Assembly: GCF_011388215.1 (NCBI RefSeq) | Contig: NZ_CP049989.1 | Span: forward strand, 868,001 to 932,000 | Length of the DNA: 64,000 nucleotides | From: Hydrogenophaga crocea | GTDB taxonomy: Bacteria; Pseudomonadota; Gammaproteobacteria; Burkholderiales; Burkholderiaceae_C | Direction of reading: 5' to 3' | In this document: positions 1 through 8,956 of the stretch, piece after piece | How positions within the stretch are numbered: position 1 is the first letter of the stretch | How the letters are laid out: the number at the start of each line of letters is the position of its first letter | The notes under the pieces: model-generated | What the model was told of the DNA's origin: nothing | Databases searched by the model: none | What the model saw: only the letters and a program-made list of their open reading frames with translations | Translations under genes and position numbers: made by a program

Positions 1-13
1 CGTCTTGCGTCAT
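1..13 (-). CDS. Possible start of a divergent gene, cut by the window edge
   Basis: An ATG on the minus strand at 13-11 opens a frame that leaves the window after four codons (Met-Thr-Gln-Asp). It diverges from the SDR operon, with a TetR-like palindrome between them, so a TetR-family regulator is a reasonable guess. The visible sequence cannot show this; it is a placement guess only. Confidence 0.25.
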
Positions 14-115
14 GGGGTCTCGCTCATAATGGTTGGCACACCCCCCGGATGCCCGCCTTTGCGGCGGCGTTCGTGTGTCCGGGGAGCGCGCATTTTATGC
101 GGCGATGCAATAAAT

Positions 116-129
116 CGAACGGTCGTTCG
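116..129. promoter_or_regulatory. TetR-like palindromic operator
   Basis: CGAACG and CGTTCG form a perfect inverted repeat with a 2-base spacer, 20 bases before the SDR start codon. An AT-rich stretch (AATAAAT) next to it could be a -10 element. Short palindromes of this layout are typical of TetR/AcrR operators. That a TetR protein binds here is inference; no such regulator is visible inside the window. Confidence 0.5.
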
Positions 130-149
130 CATTTCAGAGAGACCTCCCC

Positions 150-932
150 ATGGCGTACACCCTCGACCTGTCCGGCCGCGTGGCCCTGATCACCGGCGCG
201 TCCAGCGGCCTGGGCGCCCAGTTCGCCAAGACGCTGGCGCGCGCCGGCGCGGCCGTGGTGCTGGCCAGCCGCCGCACCGACCGCCTCATGAACCTGCGCG
301 CGCACATCGAGGCCGAGGGCGGCGCGGCGCACGTGGTGGCGCTCGACGTGACCGACCTGGCCTCGATCCGAGCCGCGGTGGCGCACGCCGAGACCGAGGT
401 CGGCCCGATCGACATCCTCATCAACAACTCGGGCGTGAGCACCACGCAGCGCCTGCAGGACGTGGCCGAGGCCGATTACGACTTCGTCTTCGACACCAAC
501 ACCAAGGGCGCGTTCTTCGTGGCGCAAGAGGTGGGCAAGCGCATGATCGCGCGCGCCAAGGGCGCGGCCCCGGGCAGCTTCGTGGGCGGGCGCATCGTGA
601 ACGTCGCGTCCATGGCCGGGCTCAAGGTGCTGCCGCAGATCGGCGTGTACTGCATGAGCAAGGCCGCCGTGGTCCACATGACCAAGGCCATGGCGGTGGA
701 GTGGGGCCGCTTCGGCATCAACGTGAACGCCATCTGCCCGGGCTACATCGACACCGAGATCAACCACGCGCACTGGCAGACCGAGCAGGGCCGCAAGCTG
801 GTGGACATGCTGCCGCGCAAGCGCGTGGGCCAGCCGGCCGACCTCGACGCGCTGCTGGTGATGCTGTGCGCCCACGAAAGCCATTTCGTCAACGGTGCGG
901 TGATCGCGGCCGACGACGGCTTCGGGGTCTGA
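150..932 (+). CDS. SDR family NAD(P)-dependent oxidoreductase
   Basis: A classical short-chain dehydrogenase/reductase of 260 residues, the usual length. The cofactor motif TGASSGLG is at residues 15-22, the structural NNSG motif is near 93, and the catalytic triad is Ser154, Tyr167 and Lys171 (YxxxK). It should oxidise or reduce an alcohol/carbonyl pair in the cytoplasm; the substrate is not readable. The stop codon directly abuts the ATG of the transporter gene, and that gene overlaps the thioesterase gene, so the three form one operon. An acyl-CoA thioesterase as partner suggests an acyl or 3-hydroxyacyl substrate (inference). Confidence 0.9.
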   Translation: MAYTLDLSGRVALITGASSGLGAQFAKTLARAGAAVVLASRRTDRLMNLRAHIEAEGGAAHVVALDVTDLASIRAAVAHAETEVGPIDILINNSGVSTTQRLQDVAEADYDFVFDTNTKGAFFVAQEVGKRMIARAKGAAPGSFVGGRIVNVASMAGLKVLPQIGVYCMSKAAVVHMTKAMAVEWGRFGINVNAICPGYIDTEINHAHWQTEQGRKLVDMLPRKRVGQPADLDALLVMLCAHESHFVNGAVIAADDGFGV

Positions 933-1874
933 ATGACCGCGCTGGTGGTGCAGCGGCCGGGCGGCCTGCCGCCCGGCATGGTGACGGGTCTGGCCGCGGG
1001 CCTGGGCGCGGGCGCCTTCTGGGGCTCGGCCTTCATCGCGCCGGTGATCGTGCCCGAGTTCGGTTCGGTCGACGTCACCGTGGGCCGCTTCCTGGCCTGC
1101 GGGCTGCTCTCGCTCCTGCTGCTGCTCTGGGGTGCGCTGCGCGGTGAGGCGCGCTGGCCCACGGCGCCCCAGGCGCGCGCCGCGCTGGGCCTGAGCGTGC
1201 TGGGCTACACCGGCTACTACCTGCTGCTGGTGATCGCGATCCAGGCCGCGGGCGCGGCGCTGCCGGTGCTGATCATCGGCACCATCCCGGTGTGGATCAT
1301 GCTGCTGGGCAAGCCGCAGGGCCTGCGCTGGCGCAGCCTGTTGCCGGGCCTGCTGCTCACGGCCGCGGGCATTGCGCTCATGGTGCGCGCCGACGCGCAC
1401 GGCGCCACCGGCGGCGGCGCGGGGCTGTGGCTGGGCGTGCTGTTCGCCGCGCTCGCCGCCGCCGCCTGGACCGCCTTCGGCCTGCTCAACGCGCGCTGGC
1501 TCGCGCGCCACCCCGAGGTCAACTCCACCGTGTGGGCCAACTGGCTCGGGCTGGCCGCGGGCCTGGGCGCGCTGGGCATCTGGGCGGTGGCGGGCAGCCC
1601 GCTCGCCACGCTGCTGGCGCAGCCGCGCCTGGGCCTGTTCGTGGCGGTGTGCGCGGTCACCGGCATCGGCTCGGCCTGGATCGCCTCGGTGCTCTGGAAC
1701 ATGGCGAGCCGGCGCCTGAGCGCCAGCCTCGCGGGCCAGCTCATCGTGAGCGAGACCGTGTTCGGCCTGCTCTACAACTTCGTCTGGAACGGGCAGTGGC
1801 CCGTGGCCCTGCAATGGGCCGCGTGCGCGCTGTTCGTTGCCGGCATCCTCGCCTCCATCCGAGCCCACCGATGA
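933..1874 (+). CDS. DMT family (EamA) transporter
   Basis: A 313-residue, very hydrophobic inner-membrane protein with the repeat layout of the drug/metabolite transporter superfamily: two EamA halves, about ten helices in all. The N-terminal half contains the typical glycine/alanine-rich first helix (LGAGAFWGSAFIAP). Members usually export amino acids, metabolites or drugs. The start codon follows the SDR stop with no gap, and the stop overlaps the next gene as ATGA, indicating translational coupling. It may export a product made by the neighbouring dehydrogenase and thioesterase; the substrate is unknown. Confidence 0.85.
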   Translation: MTALVVQRPGGLPPGMVTGLAAGLGAGAFWGSAFIAPVIVPEFGSVDVTVGRFLACGLLSLLLLLWGALRGEARWPTAPQARAALGLSVLGYTGYYLLLVIAIQAAGAALPVLIIGTIPVWIMLLGKPQGLRWRSLLPGLLLTAAGIALMVRADAHGATGGGAGLWLGVLFAALAAAAWTAFGLLNARWLARHPEVNSTVWANWLGLAAGLGALGIWAVAGSPLATLLAQPRLGLFVAVCAVTGIGSAWIASVLWNMASRRLSASLAGQLIVSETVFGLLYNFVWNGQWPVALQWAACALFVAGILASIRAHR

Positions 1875-2293
1875 AATTCGAACTGCCCGATAAGAAGAAA
1901 GCCGTTCACACCATGCGCATCCCCATCCGCTGGGGCGACATGGACGCCATGGGCCACGTGAACAACACGGTGTACTTCCGCTACCTCGAAACCATCCGCA
2001 TCGAGTGGATGCGCTCCATCGGCTGCCAGCCCGACCCGCAGGGCGAGGGGCCGGTGATCATCAACGCCTTCTGCACCTTCCACAAACAGCTCGAGTTCCC
2101 GGGCGAGGTGGTGGCGACCATGTTCGTGAGCGACGTGGGCCGCAGCAGCTTCGAGAGCTGGTGCACGCTCGAACGCGCCGACGTGCCGGGCGTGGTCTAT
2201 GCGTCGGGCGGGGCGACCACCGTGTGGGTGGACTTTCCGAAGCAGAAGTCGGCCCCCATCCCCGACAGCCTGCGCCAGCACCTGATCGACTGA
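1871..2293 (+). CDS. Acyl-CoA thioesterase, 4HBT (hotdog) family
   Basis: A 140-residue single hotdog domain. The family signature WGDMDAMGHVNNTVYFRY lies at residues 21-38, with acidic residues Asp23/Asp25 and the following GHVNN expected to line the active site. It hydrolyses an acyl- or aroyl-CoA to the free acid and CoA. The ATG overlaps the transporter stop (ATGA), so translation is coupled. This ATG is preferred to the upstream in-frame start because that one lies inside the transporter gene and would add an unrelated arginine-rich extension. Chain-length preference cannot be read. Confidence 0.85.
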   Translation: MKFELPDKKKAVHTMRIPIRWGDMDAMGHVNNTVYFRYLETIRIEWMRSIGCQPDPQGEGPVIINAFCTFHKQLEFPGEVVATMFVSDVGRSSFESWCTLERADVPGVVYASGGATTVWVDFPKQKSAPIPDSLRQHLID

Positions 2294-2302
2294 GCCCCGC
2301 CC

Positions 2303-3055
2303 TCAGGGGTGCCAGTTCGACAGCACCGGCGGCGTGTTGGCCGATCGGCTGCCCGCGAGCGCGTACGACAGCGCGTTGGCCGCGCGGATCACGTGCTGCG
2401 CGTGCTGGTCGAGCGTGCGTTTGGGCAGGCGCGAGCTCGGGCCCGAGATGCACATCGAGCCCAGCAGCCGCCAGCCCAGGCCGAACACCGGCGCGGCCAC
2501 GCTCGACACCTCGGGTTCGCGCTCGCCCAGCGAGAGGTGGTAGCCGCGCTTGCGGATGCCTTCGTAGGGCTCGCCGCGCTCGCCGCTGAAGGCCAGGATC
2601 ACGCGGCCCGGCGCGCCCTTGTCGAGCGGCAGCCGCTCGCCGATGCGCACGTGGTGCCGCACCGAGTGCGGCCCTTCCACGCGTGAGATGCAGGCGCGGA
2701 TGCTGCCCTCGCGCACGTAGAACGAAGCGCTTTCGCCGGTGAGCGCGACCAGCTCGCGCAGCACCGGCTCCACCACCAGGTTGACGTCGAAGCCGCGCTG
2801 GTAGCGCGCGCCCAGCCAGCCGGTGGCCGGGCCCAGGCGCCACTGGCCGTCGTCTTCCTGGACCATGTAGTGCGACAGCGCGAGCGTGCGCGCCAGCCGC
2901 AGCACCGTGGTCTTGTGGATGCCCGTGCGCCGGCTCAGCTCGGCCAGCGAGAGTGTGGATTCACCGGCCTGGAAGGCCTCCATGAGCGAGAGCGCGCGCG
3001 TCACCGCGGTGACGCCTTCGGCGGGTTCGGTGTCGGACGGGGCGGGGTTTCGCAT
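2303..3055 (-). CDS. IclR family transcriptional regulator
   Basis: A 250-residue protein with an N-terminal winged helix (about residues 15-75, including LSLAELSRRTGIHKTTVLRLARTL, given here as the family HTH) and a C-terminal IclR effector-binding domain. The ATG at 3055 is chosen because the frame upstream of it lacks homology-like sequence. It is transcribed away from the Bug/RraA/dehydrogenase operon, the usual arrangement for an IclR protein controlling an adjacent catabolic operon and its own expression. The inducer is probably a substrate or intermediate of that pathway (inference). Confidence 0.9.
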   Translation of the reverse strand: MRNPAPSDTEPAEGVTAVTRALSLMEAFQAGESTLSLAELSRRTGIHKTTVLRLARTLALSHYMVQEDDGQWRLGPATGWLGARYQRGFDVNLVVEPVLRELVALTGESASFYVREGSIRACISRVEGPHSVRHHVRIGERLPLDKGAPGRVILAFSGERGEPYEGIRKRGYHLSLGEREPEVSSVAAPVFGLGWRLLGSMCISGPSSRLPKRTLDQHAQHVIRAANALSYALAGSRSANTPPVLSNWHP

Positions 3056-3067
3056 GCTGCACCATGG

Positions 3068-3080
3068 TTCACTGGGTGAA
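3068..3080. promoter_or_regulatory. Possible IclR operator
   Basis: TTCAC and GTGAA form an inverted repeat with spacer TGG in the short divergent region between the IclR gene and the Bug operon. Position and symmetry suit an autoregulatory operator, but the arms are only 5 bases, so chance is possible. Confidence 0.35.
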
Positions 3081-3162
3081 ACGGCATTGTACTCAGTGCA
3101 ACCTTTGCCCAGAATCCGGCGCACAGCGAAGCGGTTCGCTGCACAACGATGGAGACAAGCCA

Positions 3163-4134
3163 GTGAACATTTCCCGCCGCCTTCTGACGGGCCTTGCCCT
3201 CGCCACCGCCTTCGTGGGCCTGTCGCACGCCCAGGCCTGGCCCAACAAGCCGATCCGCCTCGTGGTGCCGTTCCCCGCGGGCGGCGGCACCGACCTGATC
3301 GGGCGCGAACTCACGCAGAAGATCACCGAGGCCACCAAGTGGAACTTCGTGGTCGACAACCGCCCTGGCTCGGGCGGCAACATCGGCATCGACAACGTGG
3401 TGAAGTCGCCCGCCGACGGCTACAACCTGGTGCTGGGCCAGACCAGCAACCTTGCGATCAACGCCACGCTCTACGAGAAGCTGCCCTACGACCCGGTGAA
3501 AGACCTCACCCCGGTGTCGCTGGTGGCGAGCGCGCCGCTCACGCTGGTGGTGGCCACGAACTCCAAGTTCCGAACCCTGGCCGACGTGATCGCGGCCTCC
3601 AAGGCCAAGCCCGGCTCGATCAACTTCGCCACCTCGGGCAACGGCACCGTGGCCCACCTGGCCATGGAGCTGTTCCAGCGCGAGGCCGGCATCAAGCTCA
3701 TGCACATCCCCTACAAGGGCGCGGCCCAGGGCATCAACGACGTGATGAGCGAGCGTGTCGAGGTCTATGTCTCGTCCATTCCCACGCTGCTGGGCCACAT
3801 CAAGAACGGCAAGCTGCGTCCGCTCGCGGTCACCTCGCTCAAGCGCGTGGACGACCTGCCCGACGCGCCCACCATCGCCGAGTCTGGCTACAAGGGCTTC
3901 GAGGCCGTCACCTGGTTCGGCGTGCTCGGCCCGGCCAACCTGCCCAAGGACGTGGTGGCCCGCCTCAACACCGAGATCAACAAGGCCCTGCAGACGCCCG
4001 CGCTGCAGAAGCAGCTGAGCGATCAGGGCGCCGACGTGCTCGGCAGCACGCCCGAGGCCTTCGGCAAGCTGGTCCGTGACGACATCGTCCGCTGGGGCAA
4101 GGTCGTCAAGGAGTCCGGCGCCAAGATCGACTGA
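3163..4134 (+). CDS. Bug/TctC family tripartite tricarboxylate transporter receptor
   Basis: A periplasmic solute-binding protein of 323 residues. A GTG start at 3163 is chosen because GGAGA lies 8 bases upstream and a Sec signal peptide follows directly (basic NISRR, hydrophobic core, cleavage near SHAQA). The mature protein begins with the Bug signature WPNKPIRLVVPFPAGGGTD and carries the usual VDNRPGSGGNIG and HIPYKGAAQ segments that shape the carboxylate pocket. Bug proteins bind small carboxylic acids. No TctA/TctB membrane genes are nearby, which is common in Burkholderiales. It is the first gene of the operon facing the IclR regulator. Confidence 0.92.
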   Translation: MNISRRLLTGLALATAFVGLSHAQAWPNKPIRLVVPFPAGGGTDLIGRELTQKITEATKWNFVVDNRPGSGGNIGIDNVVKSPADGYNLVLGQTSNLAINATLYEKLPYDPVKDLTPVSLVASAPLTLVVATNSKFRTLADVIAASKAKPGSINFATSGNGTVAHLAMELFQREAGIKLMHIPYKGAAQGINDVMSERVEVYVSSIPTLLGHIKNGKLRPLAVTSLKRVDDLPDAPTIAESGYKGFEAVTWFGVLGPANLPKDVVARLNTEINKALQTPALQKQLSDQGADVLGSTPEAFGKLVRDDIVRWGKVVKESGAKID

Positions 4135-4177
4135 GACCCGGCCGATCCCCCTCTTGTCCCACCTCCAGGAAACCACC

Positions 4178-4861
4178 GTGTCCCTTCCCGACATCGTGCG
4201 CGACTTCGATCGCGTGTCCCCCGAACTCGTGCAGCAGGCCGGCGCCTACCAGGCCGCGATCCTGGCCGACGTGAACGGCCGCCGCGGCGCGCTGCACGGC
4301 CGCATCGCCGCGCTGCGTCCGTCCATGAAGGTGGCCGGCACCGCGTTCACCGTGGAGGTGCGCCCGGGCGACAACCTCATGATCCATGCCGCCATGTCGC
4401 TCGCGAAACCGGGCGACGTGCTGGTCATCGACGGCAAGGGCGACCAGACCGCCGCGCTCATGGGCACCATCATGATGACCGCCTGCCGCAAGCTCGGCAT
4501 CGCGGGCGTGGTGGTCGACGCCGCGGTGCGCGACTCGCTCGAGATCGAGGAGATGGGCTTTCCGGTGTTCAGCGTGGGCACCAACCCCAACGGCCCGACC
4601 AAGCAGGTGGGCGGGCGCATCGGCCACCCGGTGTCGGTGGGCGGTGTCACCGTGCACCCGGGCGACCTGGTGGTGGGCGACGCCGACGGCGTGGTGGTGA
4701 TCGAGCGCGCCCGTGTGGCCGCGCTGATCCCGCTGGCCGAGAAGAAGGTGAAGGACGAGGCCGCGCGCATCGCCGCCATCGGCCAGGGCGACACCGCCGC
4801 CAAATGGCTCGATGCGGCCCTGCGCACCGCGGGCGTGTTGAAAGAAGGGGAGCGCCTGTGA
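4178..4861 (+). CDS. RraA-like / HMG-CHA aldolase family protein
   Basis: A 227-residue RraA-fold protein. The family core is visible as GVVVDAAVRDSLEIEEMG and the following metal/substrate loop, with the Arg-Asp pair typical of 4-hydroxy-4-methyl-2-oxoglutarate / 4-carboxy-4-hydroxy-2-oxoadipate aldolases, enzymes that also decarboxylate oxaloacetate. The GTG at 4178, preceded by CCAGGA, is preferred to an ATG inside the Bug gene. The stop overlaps the next gene as GTGA. In this operon an aldolase cleaving a hydroxy-oxo-dicarboxylate to pyruvate fits better than the RNase E inhibitor role of E. coli RraA (inference). Confidence 0.82.
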   Translation: MSLPDIVRDFDRVSPELVQQAGAYQAAILADVNGRRGALHGRIAALRPSMKVAGTAFTVEVRPGDNLMIHAAMSLAKPGDVLVIDGKGDQTAALMGTIMMTACRKLGIAGVVVDAAVRDSLEIEEMGFPVFSVGTNPNGPTKQVGGRIGHPVSVGGVTVHPGDLVVGDADGVVVIERARVAALIPLAEKKVKDEAARIAAIGQGDTAAKWLDAALRTAGVLKEGERL

Positions 4862-5790
4862 GCAACGCCGTCGCCCTCAAACCCGCGCTGCTCGTCACCG
4901 CGGCCGACCTCGCCCCGCAGGCCCTGGCCCTGTTGACCGATTTCGAGATCGTCTACGCGGGCAAGACGCCCACCGACGAGGACATCGTGGCCCTGTGCAA
5001 GGCCCACAACCCCGAGGCCATCATCGTGCGCTACGGCAAGGTGGGCGCGGCCGCGATGGACGCGGCCCCCGCGCTGCGCGTGATCTCCAAGCACGGCAGC
5101 GGCACCGACACCATCGACAAGGTGGCGGCGCAGGCCCGCCACATCGAGGTGCGCGCCGCCGTGGGCGCCAACGCCGCGGCCGTGGCCGAGCAGGCCCTGG
5201 CCCTGTTGCTGGCGTGCGCCAAATCCGTGCCCAAGCTCAACGCGCGCATGCAGGCCGGCTTCTGGGACAAGGCCACGCACAAGAGCGTCGAGCTCGCGGG
5301 CCGCACCGTGGGCCTGATCGGCCTGGGCGCGATCGGCCAACGCTTCGCGCGCATGGCCCTGGCGATGGAGATGCGCGTGATCGGCTTCGACCCGTTTGCG
5401 AAGAGCCTGCCCGCCGGCATCGAAGCCGTGGACCTGGCCACGCTGTGGCGCGAGTCCGACGCGATCTCCCTGCATTGCCCGCTGACCGCGGACAACCGCG
5501 GCCTGCTCAACGCCGAGACCCTGGCGCAGTGCAAGCGCGGCGTGATCGTGGTGAACACCGCGCGCGGTGGCCTGATCGACGAGGCCGCGCTGCTGGCGGC
5601 CGTGCGCTCGGGCCAGGTGGGCAGCGCCGGCCTCGACAGCTTCGCGGTCGAACCCATGACCGCGGGCCATCCCTTCCAGGGCGACGAACGCATCATCCTG
5701 AGCCCGCACATCGGCGGCGTGACCGCTGACGCCTTCGTGAAGATGGGCGTGGGCGCGGCCGAGAACGTGCTCTCGGTGCTGCACGCCTGA
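4858..5790 (+). CDS. D-2-hydroxyacid dehydrogenase (NAD-binding)
   Basis: A 310-residue member of the D-isomer-specific 2-hydroxyacid dehydrogenase family. The Rossmann motif GLGAIGQRFARM lies near the middle, the catalytic Arg is in NTARGGLIDE, and the terminal His is in LSPHIGGVT. It should interconvert a 2-hydroxyacid and a 2-oxoacid using NAD(H). The GTG start overlaps the aldolase stop (GTGA), so the two are coupled. Phosphoglycerate dehydrogenase activity is unlikely: the protein is short and has no ACT domain. A 2-hydroxyacid made or used by the neighbouring aldolase is the likely substrate. Confidence 0.88.
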   Translation: MSNAVALKPALLVTAADLAPQALALLTDFEIVYAGKTPTDEDIVALCKAHNPEAIIVRYGKVGAAAMDAAPALRVISKHGSGTDTIDKVAAQARHIEVRAAVGANAAAVAEQALALLLACAKSVPKLNARMQAGFWDKATHKSVELAGRTVGLIGLGAIGQRFARMALAMEMRVIGFDPFAKSLPAGIEAVDLATLWRESDAISLHCPLTADNRGLLNAETLAQCKRGVIVVNTARGGLIDEAALLAAVRSGQVGSAGLDSFAVEPMTAGHPFQGDERIILSPHIGGVTADAFVKMGVGAAENVLSVLHA

Positions 5791-5796
5791 TCCGCC

Positions 5797-6870
5797 ATGG
5801 CCCCGCGTTGGAAACACTCGCCCGACGGGGCGCGCTGGGGCGAGTTCGGCCCGGACGATCAGCGCGGCCGCATGAACCTGGTGACGCGCGAGAAGGTGCT
5901 GCAGGGCGTGGCCGAGGTGCGCGAGGGCCTGAGCTTTTGCCTCTCGCTGCCGCTCGACGTGCCCGGCGGCGCCCGCATGAACCCGCGCCGCCAGCCGCCG
6001 CAGCGCTACTCGGTGATCCGCAACGGCCCCAGCGCGGGGCAGCAGGGCTTTTGCTGGTCCTACGCGTCGGAAGACCCCGAGCTCACCGACGTGGTCAACG
6101 ACGACGTGGCCCTGCTCAGCCTGCAGTACTCCACGCAATGGGACAGCCTGGCCCACGTGGGCAGCCTGTTCGACGCCGATGGCGATGGCGTGGCCGAGGC
6201 GGTGTTCTACAACGGCTACCGCGCGGGCGAACACATCCGCCCCGGCACCGAAGACCCGCAGGCCACGCAGGCTTTCGCGCGCTTCCCCGGTCCGCAGGCC
6301 GATGCCCTGGGCATCGAACACCTCGCGGAGCACGGCGCGCAGGGCCGGGGCGTGATGATCGACCTTGAACACCACCTGGGCCGCCGCCGCCAGGCCGTGG
6401 GCTACGACGCGCTCATGCGCATCCTCGAGGCCGACGGCATCGCGGTGGAAAGCGGTGACATGGTGTGCCTGCACACCGGCTTTGCCGACACCCTGCTCGC
6501 CATGAACCGCCGGCCCGACCTGGAGACCCTGCACGCCACCGGCAGCGGGCTCGACGGCTGGGACGACCGGCTGCTCAACTGGATCGTCGACGTGAAGCTG
6601 GCCTGCCTGCTCGCCGACAACCCCGCGGTGGAGCTGGTGGTGCCCAAGCTGGCCCGGCCCGCGGGCGGCCCCGCGCTGCGCCAGCCGCGCCTGCCCCTGC
6701 ACGAGCACTGCCTGTTCAAGAACGGCATTCACCTGGGCGAGCTCTGGTACCTCACCGAACTCGCCCGCTGGCTGCGCGCGCATGGGCGCAGCCGCTTCCT
6801 GCTCACGGCGCCGCCGCTGCGCCTGCCGGGCGCGGTGGGGTCGCCGGCCACGCCCATCGCCACCGTTTGA
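5797..6870 (+). CDS. Cyclase family protein (PF04199-like metal hydrolase)
   Basis: A 357-residue cyclase/kynurenine-formamidase-superfamily protein. The N-terminal WGEFGPDDQRGRMNLVT is typical of this subgroup. In place of the classical HGTHxDxPxH metal motif it has QWDSLAHVG near residue 115, as seen in the longer cyclase-family members, and later HTGFAD. These proteins hydrolyse cyclic amides, lactones or formamides, or are of unknown specificity. It starts 6 bases after the dehydrogenase stop. In this context a lactone- or amide-opening step is plausible, but the substrate is unknown. Confidence 0.78.
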   Translation: MAPRWKHSPDGARWGEFGPDDQRGRMNLVTREKVLQGVAEVREGLSFCLSLPLDVPGGARMNPRRQPPQRYSVIRNGPSAGQQGFCWSYASEDPELTDVVNDDVALLSLQYSTQWDSLAHVGSLFDADGDGVAEAVFYNGYRAGEHIRPGTEDPQATQAFARFPGPQADALGIEHLAEHGAQGRGVMIDLEHHLGRRRQAVGYDALMRILEADGIAVESGDMVCLHTGFADTLLAMNRRPDLETLHATGSGLDGWDDRLLNWIVDVKLACLLADNPAVELVVPKLARPAGGPALRQPRLPLHEHCLFKNGIHLGELWYLTELARWLRAHGRSRFLLTAPPLRLPGAVGSPATPIATV

Positions 6871-6898
6871 TCCCGAGGCCCACCCACAGGAGACCACC

Positions 6899-7885
6899 AT
6901 GAACCCATCCCGAACCCGCCGCACCCTGTTCGCCGCCTGCGCGGCGCTGGGCCTGACCCTTGCCGTCCCGATGGCGCAAGCCCAGGGGCTCTGGCCCGCC
7001 AAGGCGGTGCGCATCATCGTGCCCTACGGGCCCGGTGGCGCCGTTGACGTGGTCACGCGCAAGATGGCGCAAAAACTGACCGAGCAGACCGGCCAGAGCT
7101 TCTACGTCGAGAACAAACCCGGTGCGACCGGCACCATCGGCGCCAGCCTTGCCGCCAAGGCCGAGCCCGACGGCTACACCCTGGTGGCCAACGACACCAC
7201 GTACTCGCTGTTGCCCCACATCTTCAAGAAGCTGCCTTTCGATCCGCAGACCGACCTGGTGCCGGTGAGCGCCTATGTGTTTGCGCCCATGGGCCTGGCG
7301 GTCAATGGCCAGTCGCGCTTCAAGACCCTGAACGACCTGGTGACCGAGGCCCGTCGCGAGGCCAACCGCGTGAGCTACGGCACCGGCGGCCCGGGCACCA
7401 CGCCGCATTTCGCCACCGAAGCGCTGGGCATCGCCGCGGGCGCGAACTTCATGCACGTGCCGTTCAAGGGCGCGGCCGAGGCGACCACTGCCATCCTGTC
7501 GAACACCATCGACATGCAGATCGCGTCCACCACCGGCCTCATGGGCAACGTCAAGAGCGGCAAGCTGCGCCTGCTCGCCGTCAGCGGCGACAAGCGCCTG
7601 GCCGCGCTGCCCGACGTGCCCACCTTCGCCGAGACCGGTGTGGGCTGGTCCGGCGTGGTGAACTGGACCGGTCTCTGGGCGCCCAAGGGCACGCCCGCCG
7701 ACGTGATGGCGCGTCTGCAGAAAGAGATTGCGACCGCCATGGCCTCGGCCGACATGAAGTCCTTCGCCGAGGGCATGGGCGCCGAGCCGCGCCAGGTGGG
7801 CGGTGAGGCCTTCGGCCGCATGCTCAAGGACAGCACCGATGCCTGGGGCAAGGTCGCTGCCAACACCGCATTCGAAAAGCAATAA
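6899..7885 (+). CDS. Bug/TctC family substrate-binding receptor (second)
   Basis: A 328-residue periplasmic binding protein with a clear Sec signal (RTRR, hydrophobic core, AQAQG cleavage region) and the Bug opening WPAKAVRIIVPYGPGGAVD. The ATG at 6899 follows AGGAGACCACC, a good ribosome binding site. It lies 28 bases after the cyclase gene and belongs to the same operon. It differs clearly from the receptor at 3163 and from its immediate neighbour, so the tandem pair probably binds different carboxylates rather than being a fresh duplication. Confidence 0.92.
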   Translation: MNPSRTRRTLFAACAALGLTLAVPMAQAQGLWPAKAVRIIVPYGPGGAVDVVTRKMAQKLTEQTGQSFYVENKPGATGTIGASLAAKAEPDGYTLVANDTTYSLLPHIFKKLPFDPQTDLVPVSAYVFAPMGLAVNGQSRFKTLNDLVTEARREANRVSYGTGGPGTTPHFATEALGIAAGANFMHVPFKGAAEATTAILSNTIDMQIASTTGLMGNVKSGKLRLLAVSGDKRLAALPDVPTFAETGVGWSGVVNWTGLWAPKGTPADVMARLQKEIATAMASADMKSFAEGMGAEPRQVGGEAFGRMLKDSTDAWGKVAANTAFEKQ

Positions 7886-7933
7886 GTCACGCCGGGCGCG
7901 CCTGAGCGCGCCCGGGTTCCCGAGGAGACAAAC

Positions 7934-8923
7934 ATGCAGAGACAACGGGGGCGCGTTCGCGTCCTGGCCCCGCTCGGCCTGGCTGCCTTGATGATGGGCC
8001 TGGGCGGTGCCCAGGCCCAGACGCCCGCTTGGCCGGCCAAGCCGGTGCGGCTGGTGGTGGGCTTCGCTGCCGGCGGCCCCACCGATGTGGTGGCCCGCGG
8101 ATTCGCCGAGCAGGCGGGCCGGGGCCTGGGTCAACCGGTGGTGGTGGACAACCGGCCGGGGGCCAACACCATCATCGCGGCCGAGGCCGTGGCCAGCGCC
8201 AGCGATGGCCACACCTTGCTGATGGCCGCGACCAACCACACCATGATCCCGGCGCTCTACAGCGCGCGGATCAAGTTCGACGCCGTGCGCTCGTTCAAGC
8301 CGGTGTGTCGCATCGCCAGCGCGCCCACGGTGCTGGTGGTCGGCCCTGCGCTGGCGGTCAAGAGCCTGGGTGAGTTCGTCGAACGCGCCAAGGCCACGCC
8401 GCTGGGCATCACCTACGCCACGCCGGGCATCGGCAGTTCGGTGCATTTCGCCAGCGAGCTGTTCGCCCGGCAGGCGGGCGTGAAGCTCACCCACGTGCCT
8501 TACAAGGGTGCCGCACCCGCCGTGGCCGATGTGCTGTCCGGTCAGGTCGATGCCTCGTTCGCCACGCTCGGGTCGGTGCTGCCGCTGATCAAGTCCGGCC
8601 AGCTCACCGCGCTGGCGCTGGCGCACCCGCAGCGATCGCCGCAGTTGCCGGGCGTGCCCACCTTCGCCGAGGCCGGCTTCAAGGACTATGCGGCCGACGC
8701 CTGGTACGGCCTGCTGGCACCGGCCAGCACACCCGAGTCGGTGATGGCCTTGCTGCAGCGTGAAGCGCGCGCCTACGCAACCTCGACCACGGGCGGTGAC
8801 AAGCTGCGCTCGCTGGGCATGGAGCCCCAGGTGCAGTGCGGTGAAGCCTTCGCGCGCGACGTGGCCCGTGAGACGGCGCTGTGGACGCAGATGGCGCAGC
8901 AACTCAAGCTCAAGGTCGATTGA
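7934..8923 (+). CDS. Bug/TctC family substrate-binding receptor (third)
   Basis: A 329-residue receptor with a Sec signal ending near AQAQT, then WPAKPVRLVVGFAAGGPTD, VVDNRPGANT and HVPYKGAAPAV, all Bug family hallmarks. A cysteine in the ligand-binding region (KPVCRIASAP) is unusual where most family members have a hydrophobic residue. A GAGGAG ribosome binding site precedes the ATG. It is in the same operon, 48 bases downstream of the second receptor. Confidence 0.9.
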   Translation: MQRQRGRVRVLAPLGLAALMMGLGGAQAQTPAWPAKPVRLVVGFAAGGPTDVVARGFAEQAGRGLGQPVVVDNRPGANTIIAAEAVASASDGHTLLMAATNHTMIPALYSARIKFDAVRSFKPVCRIASAPTVLVVGPALAVKSLGEFVERAKATPLGITYATPGIGSSVHFASELFARQAGVKLTHVPYKGAAPAVADVLSGQVDASFATLGSVLPLIKSGQLTALALAHPQRSPQLPGVPTFAEAGFKDYAADAWYGLLAPASTPESVMALLQREARAYATSTTGGDKLRSLGMEPQVQCGEAFARDVARETALWTQMAQQLKLKVD

Positions 8924-8956
8924 GACCTTCCGGCCCACCCGACACAGGAGACTCGC

